Counted from the first letter of the stretch, positions 28,131-37,275 are shown. The stretch is DNA of 64,000 nucleotides from Planctomycetota bacterium (GCA_021805985.1 JAJZDN010000014.1:1-64000); one strand, 5' to 3'. The notes: generated by a model not told the origin, from the sequence alone. Program-made: numbers and translations.

Positions 28131-28765
28131 GAGCTCATTCACGGCTCCTGGATGGCCCTGCGGCAAATCGGCTGGCACTTTTTTACCACGCAGGCCTGGA
28201 ATCCTGTACCGGGGCGCGATCAGTACGGCGTCCTGTCCTTCCTTTACCGCACGGGCATTACGACATTTCTGGCACTGTTAATCGGTGTGCCGTTAAGTAT
28301 TGGAACGGCAATATTTATTACCCGCATCGCACCACGCTGGCTGGCGGGTTGATTCTGCCCATTATTACCGCTATTACCCGTGATGTTCTACAGCAGTTTC
28401 CCCAGGACATTGAACATGGCGCTTATGGACTGGGCGCAAGCTGGTGGCAAACTACGCGATTGGCCCTGGCGTATTGCCGGGCGGGAATTTTCGGAGCTGT
28501 GATGCTGGGCATGGCCCGGGCTATTGGGGAAACCATGGCCGTTATTATGGTCATCGGCAACACGGACCATATCAGCGCCAGCCTATTTGCCGGCGGCCAG
28601 ACCATGTCCGGGGTGCTGGCCAATGAATTTATGGAAGCAGATCATCCCATTTACTTAAGCGCCATGTTTTATGTGGCCCTGGTACTGATGTTAAGTTCGC
28701 TGGTAACCAATGTCATTGCCCGAGCTCTGTTGGCGCGCATTGACCGGGAACGTCAAACGGCGTGA
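28131..28765 (+). pseudogene. pstC: Phosphate permease PstC, N-terminally truncated with an internal deletion and frameshift
   Basis: The first piece reads ELIHGSWMALRQIGWHFFTT ... GVPLSIGTAIFITRIAPRWL and stops at 28352. A second piece, overlapping in another frame from 28349, reads ILPIITAITRDVLQQFPQDI, the EAA-loop region HGAYGLGASWWQTTRLALAY, and the final helices AVMLGMARAIGETMAVIMVI to RALLARIDRERQ. About 80-100 residues between APRWLAG and ILPIIT are lost and the frame is broken at the join, so no complete permease can be made. Confidence 0.85.
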
Positions 28766-28782
28766 CCGTAGACGTGTGAAGT

Positions 28783-29163
28783 GAGGAAATGCTGCGATTA
28801 GTGCCGCACCCGCATCGGGAAGCCTCCGCGGGCCTCGGTGCCTCCAAAGCCCAGACACTTTTTATGGTCATTCTGCCCGCCGCAAAAGCCGGAATTACCA
28901 CGGGAATCATGCTGGCGATCGCCCGTGTTGCCGGGGAAACAGCGCCCCTGCTGTTTACCGCGTTGGGCAATGATCAGGCAGTGTATAACCCCAGTCAGCC
29001 CTATCCGTCGTTGACGTTAAAAATATGGCAGTACTCACAATCCGCCGAGCCGGCCTGGCGTCATCAGGCTTGGACCGCCGTCCTGGTGCTGGTAACCATG
29101 GTGCTGCTATTTACCGCAGCTGTGCGCTTCACCGTCCGCGGGCGAAAAGTCCGTTCCATCTAA
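28783..29163 (+). pseudogene. pstA: Phosphate permease PstA, C-terminal third only
   Basis: Reads EEMLRLVPHPHREASAGLGA, then SKAQTLFMVILPAAKAGITT, AIARVAGETAPLLFTALGN and a final helix LVLVTMVLLFTAAVRF. This is the end of PstA including its EAA loop. The first ~160 residues are missing; an in-frame TGA lies six bases before the homology starts. Together with the pstS and pstC pieces it forms a collapsed pst operon. Confidence 0.85.
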
Positions 29164-29238
29164 TCCAACCGGTGTGGTAAGTTTGCGCCGCGCAGGCCAA
29201 CTATTAGCCCGACGCGGAAGCGTCGCGGTTGGATGCGG

Positions 29239-29661
29239 TTACGGCAACTGCCGGATTGTGCAGTCGAAATTGGCGGCCGCCGTCAGGCTTGTGAAGTGAA
29301 TCTGGGCCATGGAATTGGTAGGCACGCGTAAGGTATTCCAGCCCGAAGTTGCTTCCACCTGCGCGCCTTGGGCGTTAAGAAAGCTGTACTGAAATTCCAG
29401 ATACAATTCACTAGCCGTAACATTGCGCACCGGTATGACCACATCAAGCTGCCCGTCCCCCACGCGGCTGACAATCGGTTCATTAAGCAGTATTTTGCTT
29501 TGTAAATTAGAGCTCGTCAGATGCACCTGCGGGAATGGATTAAGCGTATTTTGGCCAGGAATTATCGGCCCCTGACAGCCGGATATGCCCAGCAGACACA
29601 TCAGGCAAAATGCCGCCAATATGCCAATAAATGATACGCTTGTGCTACGTTTGGATAACAT
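29239..29661 (-). CDS. YcfL-like (DUF1425) lipoprotein
   Basis: A 140-residue protein with a signal sequence ending in LLGISGC, a lipobox-like Cys at residue 29. The mature part (LQSKILLNEPIVSRVGDGQL, DVVIPVRNVTASELYLEFQY, FLNAQGAQV, WNTLRVPTNSMAQIHFTS) fits DUF1425/YcfL, a small beta-sandwich. It follows the LpoB-like gene on the same strand by 28 bp, the same pairing as ycfL and lpoB in enterobacteria, which suggests a role at the outer membrane near peptidoglycan synthesis. Confidence 0.78.
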   Translation of the reverse strand: MLSKRSTSVSFIGILAAFCLMCLLGISGCQGPIIPGQNTLNPFPQVHLTSSNLQSKILLNEPIVSRVGDGQLDVVIPVRNVTASELYLEFQYSFLNAQGAQVEATSGWNTLRVPTNSMAQIHFTSLTAAANFDCTIRQLP

Positions 29662-29689
29662 CGCAATTGCTCCTTAATATCAACGGCGC

Positions 29690-30796
29690 TTACTGCGGCG
29701 CCGGTTGAATCGGGGTTTCGTTTACGGTCTTTACCTGGGTTTGGGTGGTTTGCGTCTGCACGCGTGTGGTGGTTTTAATGCGCGTGGTGCGCAGCACCAT
29801 CGGCCCGGTAATCTGCAAATCCACCGTGTTGTTCTGTAAATCTACCGCTTTAAGGCCCCGGGATACGCCAATTTCCTGTTTCAGGGCGGAATAAAAATCA
29901 TCCGGTGCGCCATTGTATTCAATGGCCAATCGGCCGTACGCAGTAGAGGTTGAACCAGTCATGCCCCGGTCAATGACCAGCCGCACGCCGGGAACTTTCT
30001 GCACGAAATGCTTAATGGCCAGCACATCATCAATACTGGCGGCATTATAAATTCGCACAATCAGCGGGTTGTACGCCGTGGCCCCGCCGCCCCAGATCGC
30101 CGCCAGCTTCTGCATGACCTTGTCGGCCAAATAACCTGTGTACATATTAATATTAGTCTTGCTGGCGGGCAGTGGCATATCGACATACGTCGCCGCCAGC
30201 ACGCGCGCGTCCGTAGTGCTGACCGCCTGCGCTAAAAGCCGCACGCCATTTCCAAAAGAGGCTTGCTGCGTGGGGGCCGCCTGAATTTCAACCAGTACAT
30301 CAGTCTTAAGCTGGTGCTTTAACAGCGGCAGCACTTTAGCATCCCCATTTTGCAACCGCAGGAAGCTTTCCCGGGCCAGCACTTTTTGGGCCATCGAAGG
30401 ATCTTGAATATCTACCTGCCCATTGGCATTAAGATATTCAATCATGGATATTTCAATGGCGTCAAAATCTTCACTGCCCAGATGAAATGTCCCAGCAGAG
30501 GCTCCGCCCTGGCCTAAAAGCACTTCCACCATAATGCGCGGATCACGCTGGGCCTGATACGCCTGCACATACGCCGCCTCATCAGGCAGCGCCACATGCG
30601 TGCCATAAGGATTTCCCGTTACCGGCGCACCGTAGGCGTCCGGCGGCAACGGCTTGGCGAAAGGTTGCGGTTGATACGCCGCCTGATCTTGGGGAGAGGG
30701 AATTACAACATTTTGCAGCGGAGTCTGGCAACCCGCCAATAATGCCGCCAGGGCCAACGATGTTACGGTCGCGCCAAGAATCTTAAAGTTTTTCAT
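29690..30796 (-). CDS. LpoB-like outer-membrane lipoprotein
   Basis: A 368-residue lipoprotein: signal MKNFKILGATVTSLALAALL with lipobox LLAGC. A Pro-rich spacer precedes a domain about residues 90-230 (EAAYVQAYQAQRDPRIMVEV, FDAIEISMIEYLNANGQVDI, VLVEIQAAPTQ, DARVLAATYVDMPLPA) like LpoB/CsgG-type folds. A second domain and a Thr/Gln-rich tail follow. LpoB activates a class A penicillin-binding protein; that role here is inferred. The start at 30796 avoids overlap with the divergent acyl-CoA ligase gene and puts the lipobox at residue 23. Confidence 0.72.
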   Translation of the reverse strand: MKNFKILGATVTSLALAALLAGCQTPLQNVVIPSPQDQAAYQPQPFAKPLPPDAYGAPVTGNPYGTHVALPDEAAYVQAYQAQRDPRIMVEVLLGQGGASAGTFHLGSEDFDAIEISMIEYLNANGQVDIQDPSMAQKVLARESFLRLQNGDAKVLPLLKHQLKTDVLVEIQAAPTQQASFGNGVRLLAQAVSTTDARVLAATYVDMPLPASKTNINMYTGYLADKVMQKLAAIWGGGATAYNPLIVRIYNAASIDDVLAIKHFVQKVPGVRLVIDRGMTGSTSTAYGRLAIEYNGAPDDFYSALKQEIGVSRGLKAVDLQNNTVDLQITGPMVLRTTRIKTTTRVQTQTTQTQVKTVNETPIQPAPQ

Positions 30797-30915
30797 ATTC
30801 CATGACCTCCAAAAGTTTTCCCGGCAGCCCGCAGCAGCGGCAAGCCAGGGCATCCGTGGTATTTTAGCAGTTAGAACGCACAGAGCCACCTGTTTGTTGC
30901 CGGGCGTTGTATCGG

Positions 30916-32478
30916 ATGGCAAATAAGACTAAACTCAAGTTATCAGACCCCCGGCTTGAGTTGTGTGGTTCAGGGTGCAGAATGCTGCTGGAAAACGTCA
31001 TCGAACAAGGTAAGTCCCGCTCCAGGGAAATCGCCATTATTGATGATCGGCGAACACTGAGCTTCGGGCAATTGCGCCACGGCAGCAATCTCATGGCCGG
31101 TCATCTGGATATGCTGGCAGACAATCAGGAACGTATCGGCCTGCTTTTACCGCAAAGTAGCGCCTTTGCCGTAGCCTTTGGCGGAGTGCGATGGTCTTCA
31201 CGCGTGGCGGTGCCATTAAATTATCTTTTGCGTCCGCCCGAGCTGATTGATATTTGCCGGGACGCTGGGGTGAAAACGGTTCTCACGATTCATTATTTTG
31301 ATGAACTCGCTCAGGCACTGCAGGCCGCGGGAATGCAGGTGGTGTTCATGGAGGAACTGTCGTTCAAGAAAATTCCCTGGCCGCGACGCCTGCCGCAGCG
31401 CAAGGCGGAGGATCTGGCGGTGATTTTATATACCAGTGGCACCAGCAGTTCGCCCAAAGGCGTGATGCTGACCAGCGGCAACCTCGATTCCAATGCCGCC
31501 AACGCCATCGCCCATGCCCAATTCAATCGGCAGATGACATTTCTTGGCGTATTGCCGATGTTTCACGCCCTTGGGTTGATGGCCGGGTTTTTAGTGCCAC
31601 TTAGCCTGGGCTGCCGGGTGATTTACCAGGCCCGCTTCAGCCCGGCTGCGACGTTAGATCTGATTATAAAAAATAATATTCAGGTGCTGGTGGCTGTTCC
31701 CACGATGTACGCGCTGCTGGCCAATTGTAAAAGCGTTTCCCGCGAAAGTATGGCCAGTGTCATGTACGCCATAAGCGGTGGCGAGCCGCTGCCGCTGGCC
31801 CTGCTGGAAAAATATAAATCTGATTTCGGCATCGATATGCTGGAAGGCTTCGGTTTAACGGAAACCTCTCCCATGGTCAGCTTTTGCGTGCCTTGGGCGC
31901 TCAAGCCCGGCAGCGTGGGCAAGCCGTTGCCGAATGTGGAACTGCGAATCGTTGATGAAATGGACAAGCCGCTGGGACCGAATCAGGATGGAGAACTTTG
32001 GATTCGCGGGCAAAATGTCATGAAAGGCTATTTGAACAAGCCCGACGAAACCGCCGCCGTTCTCACCGCCGATGGATGGTTTAAAACCGGTGATATCGCC
32101 CGTGTTGATGATGACGGATTTTTATTTATCACGGGGCGAAAAAAAGAATTAATCATCATGGCCGGCGAAAAAATCGCGCCGAATGAAATTGAGGAAGTCA
32201 TCCGCCAGCACCCCGCAGTGCTGCTGGCGGCGGTCATCGGCGTGAAAGACCCTCAGCGCGGCGAAGTGCCGGTAGCATTTATTCAACTTGAGGCAGACAT
32301 CACCGAAAAGCCCACCGCACAAGAAATCCGCATATTCGTCCGCCAGCGCGTGGCCCCCTACAAAACGCCCCGCGATATCTATTTCCTGGAAGAAATGCCC
32401 TGCTCCCCCACCGGAAAAATTCTAAAAAGAGCGCTTCAGGTACCGGAAGAATTAGAAGTCAAAAGACGCCCCTATTAA
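30916..32478 (+). CDS. AMP-forming acyl-CoA synthetase / fatty acid ligase
   Basis: A 520-residue member of the ANL superfamily. P-loop-like motif VILYTSGTSSSPKGVMLTSG; adenylate motif DMLEGFGLTETSPMV; hinge and C-terminal motifs GWFKTGDIARVDDDGFLFIT and GRKKELIIMAGEKIAPNEIE; catalytic Lys region PCSPTGKILKRAL. It activates a carboxylic acid, probably a fatty acid, to the CoA thioester through an acyl-AMP. The C-terminus ends soon after that Lys. ATG 30916 is preferred over a TTG 9 bp upstream. It is divergent from the LpoB-like gene. Confidence 0.92.
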   Translation: MANKTKLKLSDPRLELCGSGCRMLLENVIEQGKSRSREIAIIDDRRTLSFGQLRHGSNLMAGHLDMLADNQERIGLLLPQSSAFAVAFGGVRWSSRVAVPLNYLLRPPELIDICRDAGVKTVLTIHYFDELAQALQAAGMQVVFMEELSFKKIPWPRRLPQRKAEDLAVILYTSGTSSSPKGVMLTSGNLDSNAANAIAHAQFNRQMTFLGVLPMFHALGLMAGFLVPLSLGCRVIYQARFSPAATLDLIIKNNIQVLVAVPTMYALLANCKSVSRESMASVMYAISGGEPLPLALLEKYKSDFGIDMLEGFGLTETSPMVSFCVPWALKPGSVGKPLPNVELRIVDEMDKPLGPNQDGELWIRGQNVMKGYLNKPDETAAVLTADGWFKTGDIARVDDDGFLFITGRKKELIIMAGEKIAPNEIEEVIRQHPAVLLAAVIGVKDPQRGEVPVAFIQLEADITEKPTAQEIRIFVRQRVAPYKTPRDIYFLEEMPCSPTGKILKRALQVPEELEVKRRPY

Positions 32479-32667
32479 GTTCAGCGCGCGAGGCAGCCGC
32501 GCCGCGATGCCTGCATCACAACCCATTATTCATTATTCATTGCGCGGCAACGCCGTGCCCGCCCTTCCGGAAGATCCGAGAGGCCAGATGCTGCGCTCCC
32601 GCCGCAATCGGTTATCCATTTTTTTCCTACTCCGGTATCATGCCGTGCGGTTCTGAAGGAGTATATT

Positions 32668-33087
32668 ATGGCTGGTTCAGGTTCTTCCAGTGTTCCGGGA
32701 CAATTATCATTAAGTTTTGCCGCGGGGGTCGCGGGGGCCGTAGTCAATATGGTGGCGGCCTGGATGTTATCACGCATGGGCGTATTTCACATGCTGGGCT
32801 GCAGCCTGTCGGTTAGTGCTGGCAAGCCGTGGATTTACTCGCGCCTTGTATGGGGCGGAATATTTGGATTATTTTTGGTTCTGCCCGTGCTGACCAACTC
32901 TGTATTGAAACGCGGCCTGCTGCTGGGACTACTGCCCGCGGCGTTTCAGCTTTTCGTGGTGTTCCCGATTTTTCTTAACCAGCGCTTTATGGGATTAAAC
33001 CACGGCCTAACCACCCCTCTATTTGTCCTGTTTCTGAATCTGCTTTGGGGTGTTTCTGCCGCCGGCTGGCTGAAAATGACCGAATGA
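32668..33087 (+). CDS. Four-helix membrane protein of unknown function
   Basis: A 139-residue hydrophobic protein with four helices (LSFAAGVAGAVVNMVAAWML, LVWGGIFGLFLVLPVL, LLLGLLPAAFQLFVVFPIFL, TPLFVLFLNLLWGVSAAGWL). A GAAGGAG site precedes the ATG. It is between the acyl-CoA ligase and thiS and shows no diagnostic motif. Confidence 0.65.
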   Translation: MAGSGSSSVPGQLSLSFAAGVAGAVVNMVAAWMLSRMGVFHMLGCSLSVSAGKPWIYSRLVWGGIFGLFLVLPVLTNSVLKRGLLLGLLPAAFQLFVVFPIFLNQRFMGLNHGLTTPLFVLFLNLLWGVSAAGWLKMTE

Positions 33088-33170
33088 CGCCGGCGCACGC
33101 GTTCGCATGTTCTAAAAATATTACATCCAATAATATTACACTTCACGCCCAAAGCGGGTAAAATCATAGT

Positions 33171-33371
33171 ATGGAACTTTCTGTGAATGGTGAAAAACTT
33201 CAACTGCCCGACGGAGCCACCATTCAGGCCCTGCTGGATCATTATAAGCTCCAGAGCGTGCGCGTGGCGGTGGAGTTGAATCGTGATATTGTGGCCAAAA
33301 AAGCCTATTTAAATACCAGCCTGAAATCCGGCGATACGGTCGAAATTGTAACTTTTGTCGGTGGGGGCTAA
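33171..33371 (+). CDS. thiS: Sulfur-carrier protein ThiS
   Basis: A 66-residue beta-grasp protein: MELSVNGEKLQLPDGATIQA, VRVAVELNRDIVAKKAYLNT, and the C-terminus VEIVTFVGGG. The Gly-Gly tail is adenylated by ThiF and turned into a thiocarboxylate that gives sulfur to thiazole synthase. The gene ends 12 bp before thiG. Confidence 0.95.
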   Translation: MELSVNGEKLQLPDGATIQALLDHYKLQSVRVAVELNRDIVAKKAYLNTSLKSGDTVEIVTFVGGG

Positions 33372-33383
33372 ACAGGAAAACAA

Positions 33384-34199
33384 ATGACATCCACACCTCT
33401 GAAGATCGGACCTTACGAATTGCAATCCCGGCTGATTGTCGGTACGGGCAAATACAGTTCCCTGGAACTTATGCAGCAGTGCCACCACGAAAGCGGGGCA
33501 CAAGTTGTTACTGTCGCCGTGCGGCGCGAGCGGCTGCTTGATAAAAATTCCGGTCGCAATATTCTGGATTTTATTGATCCGCAAAAATATATTCTCCTGC
33601 CCAACACCGCCGGCTGTTTTAACGCCGAGGAAGTGGTGCGCGTCGCGAAATTAGGCCGCGAAATGTTAACCGGATCAGGCTACCGCGGTGCCGACTGGGT
33701 AAAACTAGAATGCCTGGGAGATACTAAAACGCTTCTCCCCGAACCCGTTGGTACTTTGGAAGCCTTGAAGATACTAGTTAAGGACGGCTTTCAGGTTCTG
33801 GTTTACTGCTCCGATGATGTCATGCTGTGCAAACGCATTAAAGAAGCCGGGGCCGCCGCGGTTATGCCCGCGGGTTCACCCATCGGTTCCGGACTGGGCG
33901 TGCTGAATCCCAACGCCATTCGCATTATTCTCGAGCAGGTAAAGGAAAATGATCCGAGTTATCCGGTTATTGTGGATGCTGGCGTAGGCACCGCCAGCGA
34001 TGTAGCGGCAGCGATGGAATTGGGCGTGGATGGAGTATTATTAAATACAGCCGTGGCCGGGGCAACCGAACCCGCCAAAATGGCCCGCGCCATGATGCTG
34101 GCCACTGAATCCGGCCGCTTGGCCTACGAAGCCGGCCGCATTCCCCGCAAACTCTACGCCACCGCCAGCAGCCCCTGGGAAGGCCGCATCAATGCATAA
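33384..34199 (+). CDS. thiG: Thiazole synthase ThiG
   Basis: A 271-residue TIM barrel that makes the thiazole phosphate of thiamine from 1-deoxyxylulose 5-phosphate, dehydroglycine and ThiS thiocarboxylate. The Schiff-base Lys107 lies in [19 protein letters not shown]; the phosphate-binding stretch is [20 protein letters not shown] with [12 protein letters not shown]. Start ATG follows AGGAAAACAA. No THI-box riboswitch was found ahead of thiS. Other thiamine genes are not in the window. Confidence 0.97.
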   Translation: MTSTPLKIGPYELQSRLIVGTGKYSSLELMQQCHHESGAQVVTVAVRRERLLDKNSGRNILDFIDPQKYILLPNTAGCFNAEEVVRVAKLGREMLTGSGYRGADWVKLECLGDTKTLLPEPVGTLEALKILVKDGFQVLVYCSDDVMLCKRIKEAGAAAVMPAGSPIGSGLGVLNPNAIRIILEQVKENDPSYPVIVDAGVGTASDVAAAMELGVDGVLLNTAVAGATEPAKMARAMMLATESGRLAYEAGRIPRKLYATASSPWEGRINA

Positions 34200-34290
34200 A
34201 GCGTGCGGTTTCCCGGAAACCGCATTGCAACCCCGCCGATCGCGATCCGAAACGGCGACACCCGATATTCCAGATTGCAACAAAAAAAAT

Positions 34291-34322
34291 CACAAAGCCG
34301 CCGGCTCTGCCGGTGGTGGGTC
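34291..34322 (-). repeat. REP-like repeat, CCGGC family (reverse orientation)
   Basis: Reverse complement reads CCCACCACCGGCAGAGCCGG CGGCTTTGTG in two blocks; it matches the 15464 and 20201 copies. It lies just past thiG within an otherwise open frame, where it would be translated as an artefact. Confidence 0.7.
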
Positions 34323-34548
34323 GCACCCAATTGTCCCGGCATCCCACAAAGCATTTTTGCCCCCGCCCGGGAAAACTGCCGCCCTCTGGGCCACCCCGCG
34401 GCCCGAAATAGCTGGCCCAAAATCGCTTGGCACCCCCCAGTTGGAGGAGTATGATTCAAACACCCGAACAAGATGGGCCTTTTCCAAGGGCGTTATGGTC
34501 GCACTGAACAAACAATTTCACCACAACGGCACAAGGGCACGAAGCAAC

Positions 34549-34866
34549 CGTCAGATCGGTCGCTGGCTGCAACATAACCCGATCGGGTATGCGGGTGGAA
34601 TTAATTTGTACGAGTATGTCGGTGGCAGGGCGATGGTAGCGAAGGATCCGGAGGGCCGCCAGTACACGCCGCGAACTGGCGATTGGATTGCGTGTGCCGG
34701 TGGTCGTCAGGTCTATCTGGACGCCGGATGCGATGTCATTATTCCGACGACAAAGAGCCGCCCGCAGGCGGCGATTGCGTGGACCACTGCCGCCAAATGC
34801 ATCCGCCTGCAGTTCACCTGTGTGCCGGACTGCCCTCCGGCACGGCCATTTGGAGGTTTGGCGTGA
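34549..34866 (+). pseudogene. RHS-repeat protein tip: core end plus variable C-terminus
   Basis: The frame shows RQIGRWLQHNPIGYAGGINL and YEYVGGRAMVAKDPEG, the hallmark end of the RHS/YD-repeat core. This is followed by a ~65-residue variable tail with four cysteines (DWIACAGGRQVYLDAGCDVI ... FTCVPDCPPARPF) in place of the usual toxin domain. The repeats and N-terminus are absent and the upstream frame reads through a REP element, so this is an orphan tip. It overlaps the next gene by four bases (GTGA). Confidence 0.72.
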
Positions 34867-35591
34867 ACACGGACCGGATCAATCCGGCGTTGCTCCTTGA
34901 GGCGCTCGGCGGCTTCTCGGAGTCCCATTATCTGGGCCTGTTCCGCGCGGTGGACCGAGCTGAGGTCGCGGGCGTGCTGCGGGGGCTGAACGCCACGGAA
35001 ATCGCGTTTGAAGGGGACGCGGCCCTGGCCCTCGACGTGATTCTTGCGCCGCTTGACACAGGCATTTTCCCGAGTGTTGCGTTGCGGCAGGTGGCCGCTA
35101 ACACGAACGCCATAGACGATTTGCTAGGCGAACTGGGTGAAAGCGGAATGGCACCGCTTACGTTGGCCTACTGCGCGAGCCTCTCGCTTTATGCCGACAT
35201 GGTGTCAGAAGGAAACGAACCCTGCGCCGCCGAGCGCGCCGCAATATCGTTGCTCTCGGCGTCGAAGAAGCTGGGGACGCTATGGAATGTTGAGCTGCTG
35301 AAATTCTACCTTTGGTGTTTCACTTTGCGCTCCGCCGTGGATGGTGAGTTTCCCAGGGCAGTGTGCCTGGCGTTTTCCTTTCTTCTTTTCTGCGACCTGC
35401 TTGAGTCCGTAGCCTCGCAGTTGGTGCATCAAGTTTCGATTGGTGCCGCTGGGGGCCTTGACTCAAGCCTCGCCGAGCAGACGGTGTACGAGCGATTCGT
35501 GCGGGTGCTCAGGCAGGAGTTCCAGTCCGCCCGGGGCAGAGTGTCGGTTGCGACCCAGCAGGCGGTCGCTGCAGTTCTGGGGAAGGATTGA
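34863..35591 (+). CDS. Hypothetical helical protein coupled to the RHS tip (possible immunity protein)
   Basis: A 242-residue soluble protein from GTG 34863 (VNTDRINPALLLEALGGFSE). It is rich in amphipathic helices (AVDRAEVAGVLRGLNATEIA, LDVILAPLDTG, LIGELGESGMAPLTLAYC-like helices, FSFLLFCDLLESVASQLV). No family was recognised. The GTGA overlap with an RHS tip is the usual arrangement of a polymorphic-toxin immunity gene, so that role is plausible but unproved. Local GC is above that of the neighbours, which hints at transfer. Confidence 0.6.
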   Translation: MNTDRINPALLLEALGGFSESHYLGLFRAVDRAEVAGVLRGLNATEIAFEGDAALALDVILAPLDTGIFPSVALRQVAANTNAIDDLLGELGESGMAPLTLAYCASLSLYADMVSEGNEPCAAERAAISLLSASKKLGTLWNVELLKFYLWCFTLRSAVDGEFPRAVCLAFSFLLFCDLLESVASQLVHQVSIGAAGGLDSSLAEQTVYERFVRVLRQEFQSARGRVSVATQQAVAAVLGKD

Positions 35592-35847
35592 ACCGGTGGC
35601 GCAGGTACCGTCCCGCGGGCCACCGTAGACTGTTGTGGGTGCCGGCGGCGGAGTTAGAATGTTTGGAAGCGCTGGCGCTTCTGAATGCGGGGTGCTGAAT
35701 GCTAAAAGTGATAGGCTAAGCGGCGGGTTGTTGTGACGAGACGAGGCAGGCGAAACAACTAGCTGCGTCCCCGTTTCTGTTCTGCCACGTGTGCCGGAGG
35801 TGTCCCATTTTCTTTCATCAGATGGAGTTGTACATGGAGCCTGTGAC
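35592..35847. other. Intergenic region
   Basis: No gene is supported. It leads to a membrane-protein gene; no repeat of the two dispersed families occurs here. Confidence 0.3.
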
Positions 35848-36447
35848 ATGCCCGCAACGCCTGTAACAAATCGTCGCGGTGCTCGCAACCGCCGGCAGCA
35901 AACCCTGCTCTGGTGCGTTGGAGCGTTTGCGACCGCCTTTCCATTGGTGATCGGCGCAATGGCATGGGGGACCTCAGGTGGCGATCCATTGGCTTGGGTG
36001 CCAGCTCATCCTTCCATGCTGCTGACCATCCTACTGTTGCCGATCATGGCCTGTTTTTCCATACTGTACGGCTTTGGCTACATCGTTGGTACCGGCATCT
36101 TAGCATGGAATGTGCGCACGTTGATGCTGCGCGACCGGAAGTTGGTTAACCCGGCAGCGATCTTCATTCCTTTGCTTTGTGATGTTTACGTATTTGCACA
36201 GGCTCTGCCGTTCTTTGAAGTTCCACGTGGAGAAAGCATCCGCCCGATGGGCTGGTCCGCAATTACATTTTTATTGGCCGTTGCCATGACCATCTATGGC
36301 GTTTCGTACGCTGCGATGCAACTGCGGGCAAAAGAAAACAAGATCATCTGCACCATCGGAATACTGGTTGGCTTATTGCCCTACCCAATTATGCTATTTT
36401 CGCTAAACTTAGTTGCGGCCATTAAGGGCTTCAGATTGGAGCCATAA
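35848..36447 (+). CDS. Membrane protein of unknown function
   Basis: About 199 residues with five helices (TLLWCVGAFATAFPLVIGAM, MLLTILLLPIMACFSILYGF, AAIFIPLLCDVYVFAQALPF, AITFLLAVAMTIYGVSYAAM, IICTIGILVGLLPYPIMLFS). The start MPATPVTNRRGARNR gives a basic cytoplasmic N-terminus; an upstream in-frame ATG at 35791 adds 19 non-hydrophobic residues. No family was recognised. A dispersed repeat follows. Confidence 0.55.
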   Translation: MPATPVTNRRGARNRRQQTLLWCVGAFATAFPLVIGAMAWGTSGGDPLAWVPAHPSMLLTILLLPIMACFSILYGFGYIVGTGILAWNVRTLMLRDRKLVNPAAIFIPLLCDVYVFAQALPFFEVPRGESIRPMGWSAITFLLAVAMTIYGVSYAAMQLRAKENKIICTIGILVGLLPYPIMLFSLNLVAAIKGFRLEP

Positions 36448-36510
36448 CGTCGTTATGTGAGGAATAGCCGTGGTTGCGCTGGATAATAATTTCACCACGA
36501 CGGCACGACG

Positions 36511-36652
36511 CCATGCGGGTAGGTCTGAAATGCCCCGCCTGCTTTGTTGTCGGATCTCGCAGACTCATTATTGAGAGTCGGCTCGATCCTCCGCCGCGCA
36601 TACGGGACGTTTCAGACCCATCGCAATCCCGGCCATTACCCGGACAGGCTCC
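36511..36652 (-). repeat. Dispersed palindromic repeat, module E plus module A (reverse orientation)
   Basis: Reverse complement starts GGAGCCTGTCCGGGTAATGG, then GGGATTGCGATGGGTCTGAA, and ends with the inverted arm GGGGCATTTCAGACC. It agrees closely with 5764-5907 throughout, including the internal GACAACAAAGCAGGCGGGG. Just outside its left edge is TTTCACCACGACGGCACGAC, similar to a motif at 34517. Confidence 0.88.
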
Positions 36653-36711
36653 CAGGGAATTCCTGCGTATATTTCGGGGCATAGAAATAGCGATAGTGGA
36701 TTTCGGATGAC

Positions 36712-37254
36712 TTACAATGTTCGGGTTGCGGGCAACTGAGCGATCACCCAACCGCGCAGTAATTGTCGCTGGGTTGCGGACATAGATCCGTCACTGGGCA
36801 GCGCTGTTGTGGGTTGGGCGGCGTGGCTGTCGGTTGAAAGTGCGGCGCGGGCTTTTGGTCTTCGTGAAGCTTTTACAAGGGGGGTCGGCGGGCTGGTAAT
36901 ATTTTCTGCGTAGTCGGCAGGAGAAGCGGTTGGAGAAGCGGCTGCCCCTGGCGGTTCCATGGGCCATTGGAACACCACACGGTAGAGCCGCTTGCCGGGG
37001 GGTACCTCCGGGTAATTCCGCTTAAGTTCAGCCAGTAGCTCTTCAAGCGTAGCAAAACCATCATCGCGGGCATCATTCAGGGTTAAGGATTCATACCCTG
37101 CCAATTCATCAACGCGCAAAATTTTCATTTTGCCCAGCCCCGGCGTAAAGCTGATCTGCCCGGGAAATACGATGGGCCGCGTCCAGTAGCGGATCGTCTG
37201 GCGCTTTTTACCGGCCCGGACTAGTTCCACGAGATGTTTTTTCAATAAGAGCAT
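36712..37254 (-). CDS. ASCH-domain (PUA-like) protein
   Basis: About 180 residues from ATG 37254. The first 90 form an ASCH domain: LLLKKHLVELVRAGKKRQTI, the RYWTRP motif, VFPGQISFTPGLGKMKILRV, then LTLNDARDDGFATLEELLAE and a final strand RLYRVVFQW. ASCH domains are PUA-like beta barrels that bind RNA or modified nucleosides. A low-complexity Ala/Pro/Ser tail of ~80 residues follows. It is third in a leftward operon with the PIN gene and the 108-aa gene, 21 bp after the PIN stop. Confidence 0.78.
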   Translation of the reverse strand: MLLLKKHLVELVRAGKKRQTIRYWTRPIVFPGQISFTPGLGKMKILRVDELAGYESLTLNDARDDGFATLEELLAELKRNYPEVPPGKRLYRVVFQWPMEPPGAAASPTASPADYAENITSPPTPLVKASRRPKARAALSTDSHAAQPTTALPSDGSMSATQRQLLRGWVIAQLPATRTL

Positions 37255-37275
37255 AAGGCGTACCAAATCACACGA

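Noticed and set aside
33088-33170. TPP riboswitch ahead of thiS
   Set aside because: The 83-bp gap has no CTGAGA/THI-box-like sequence and is too short for the aptamer.
34192-34548. Upstream extension of the RHS-tip frame
   Set aside because: It overlaps thiG, then translates a REP element; no RHS repeat motifs appear before about 34549.
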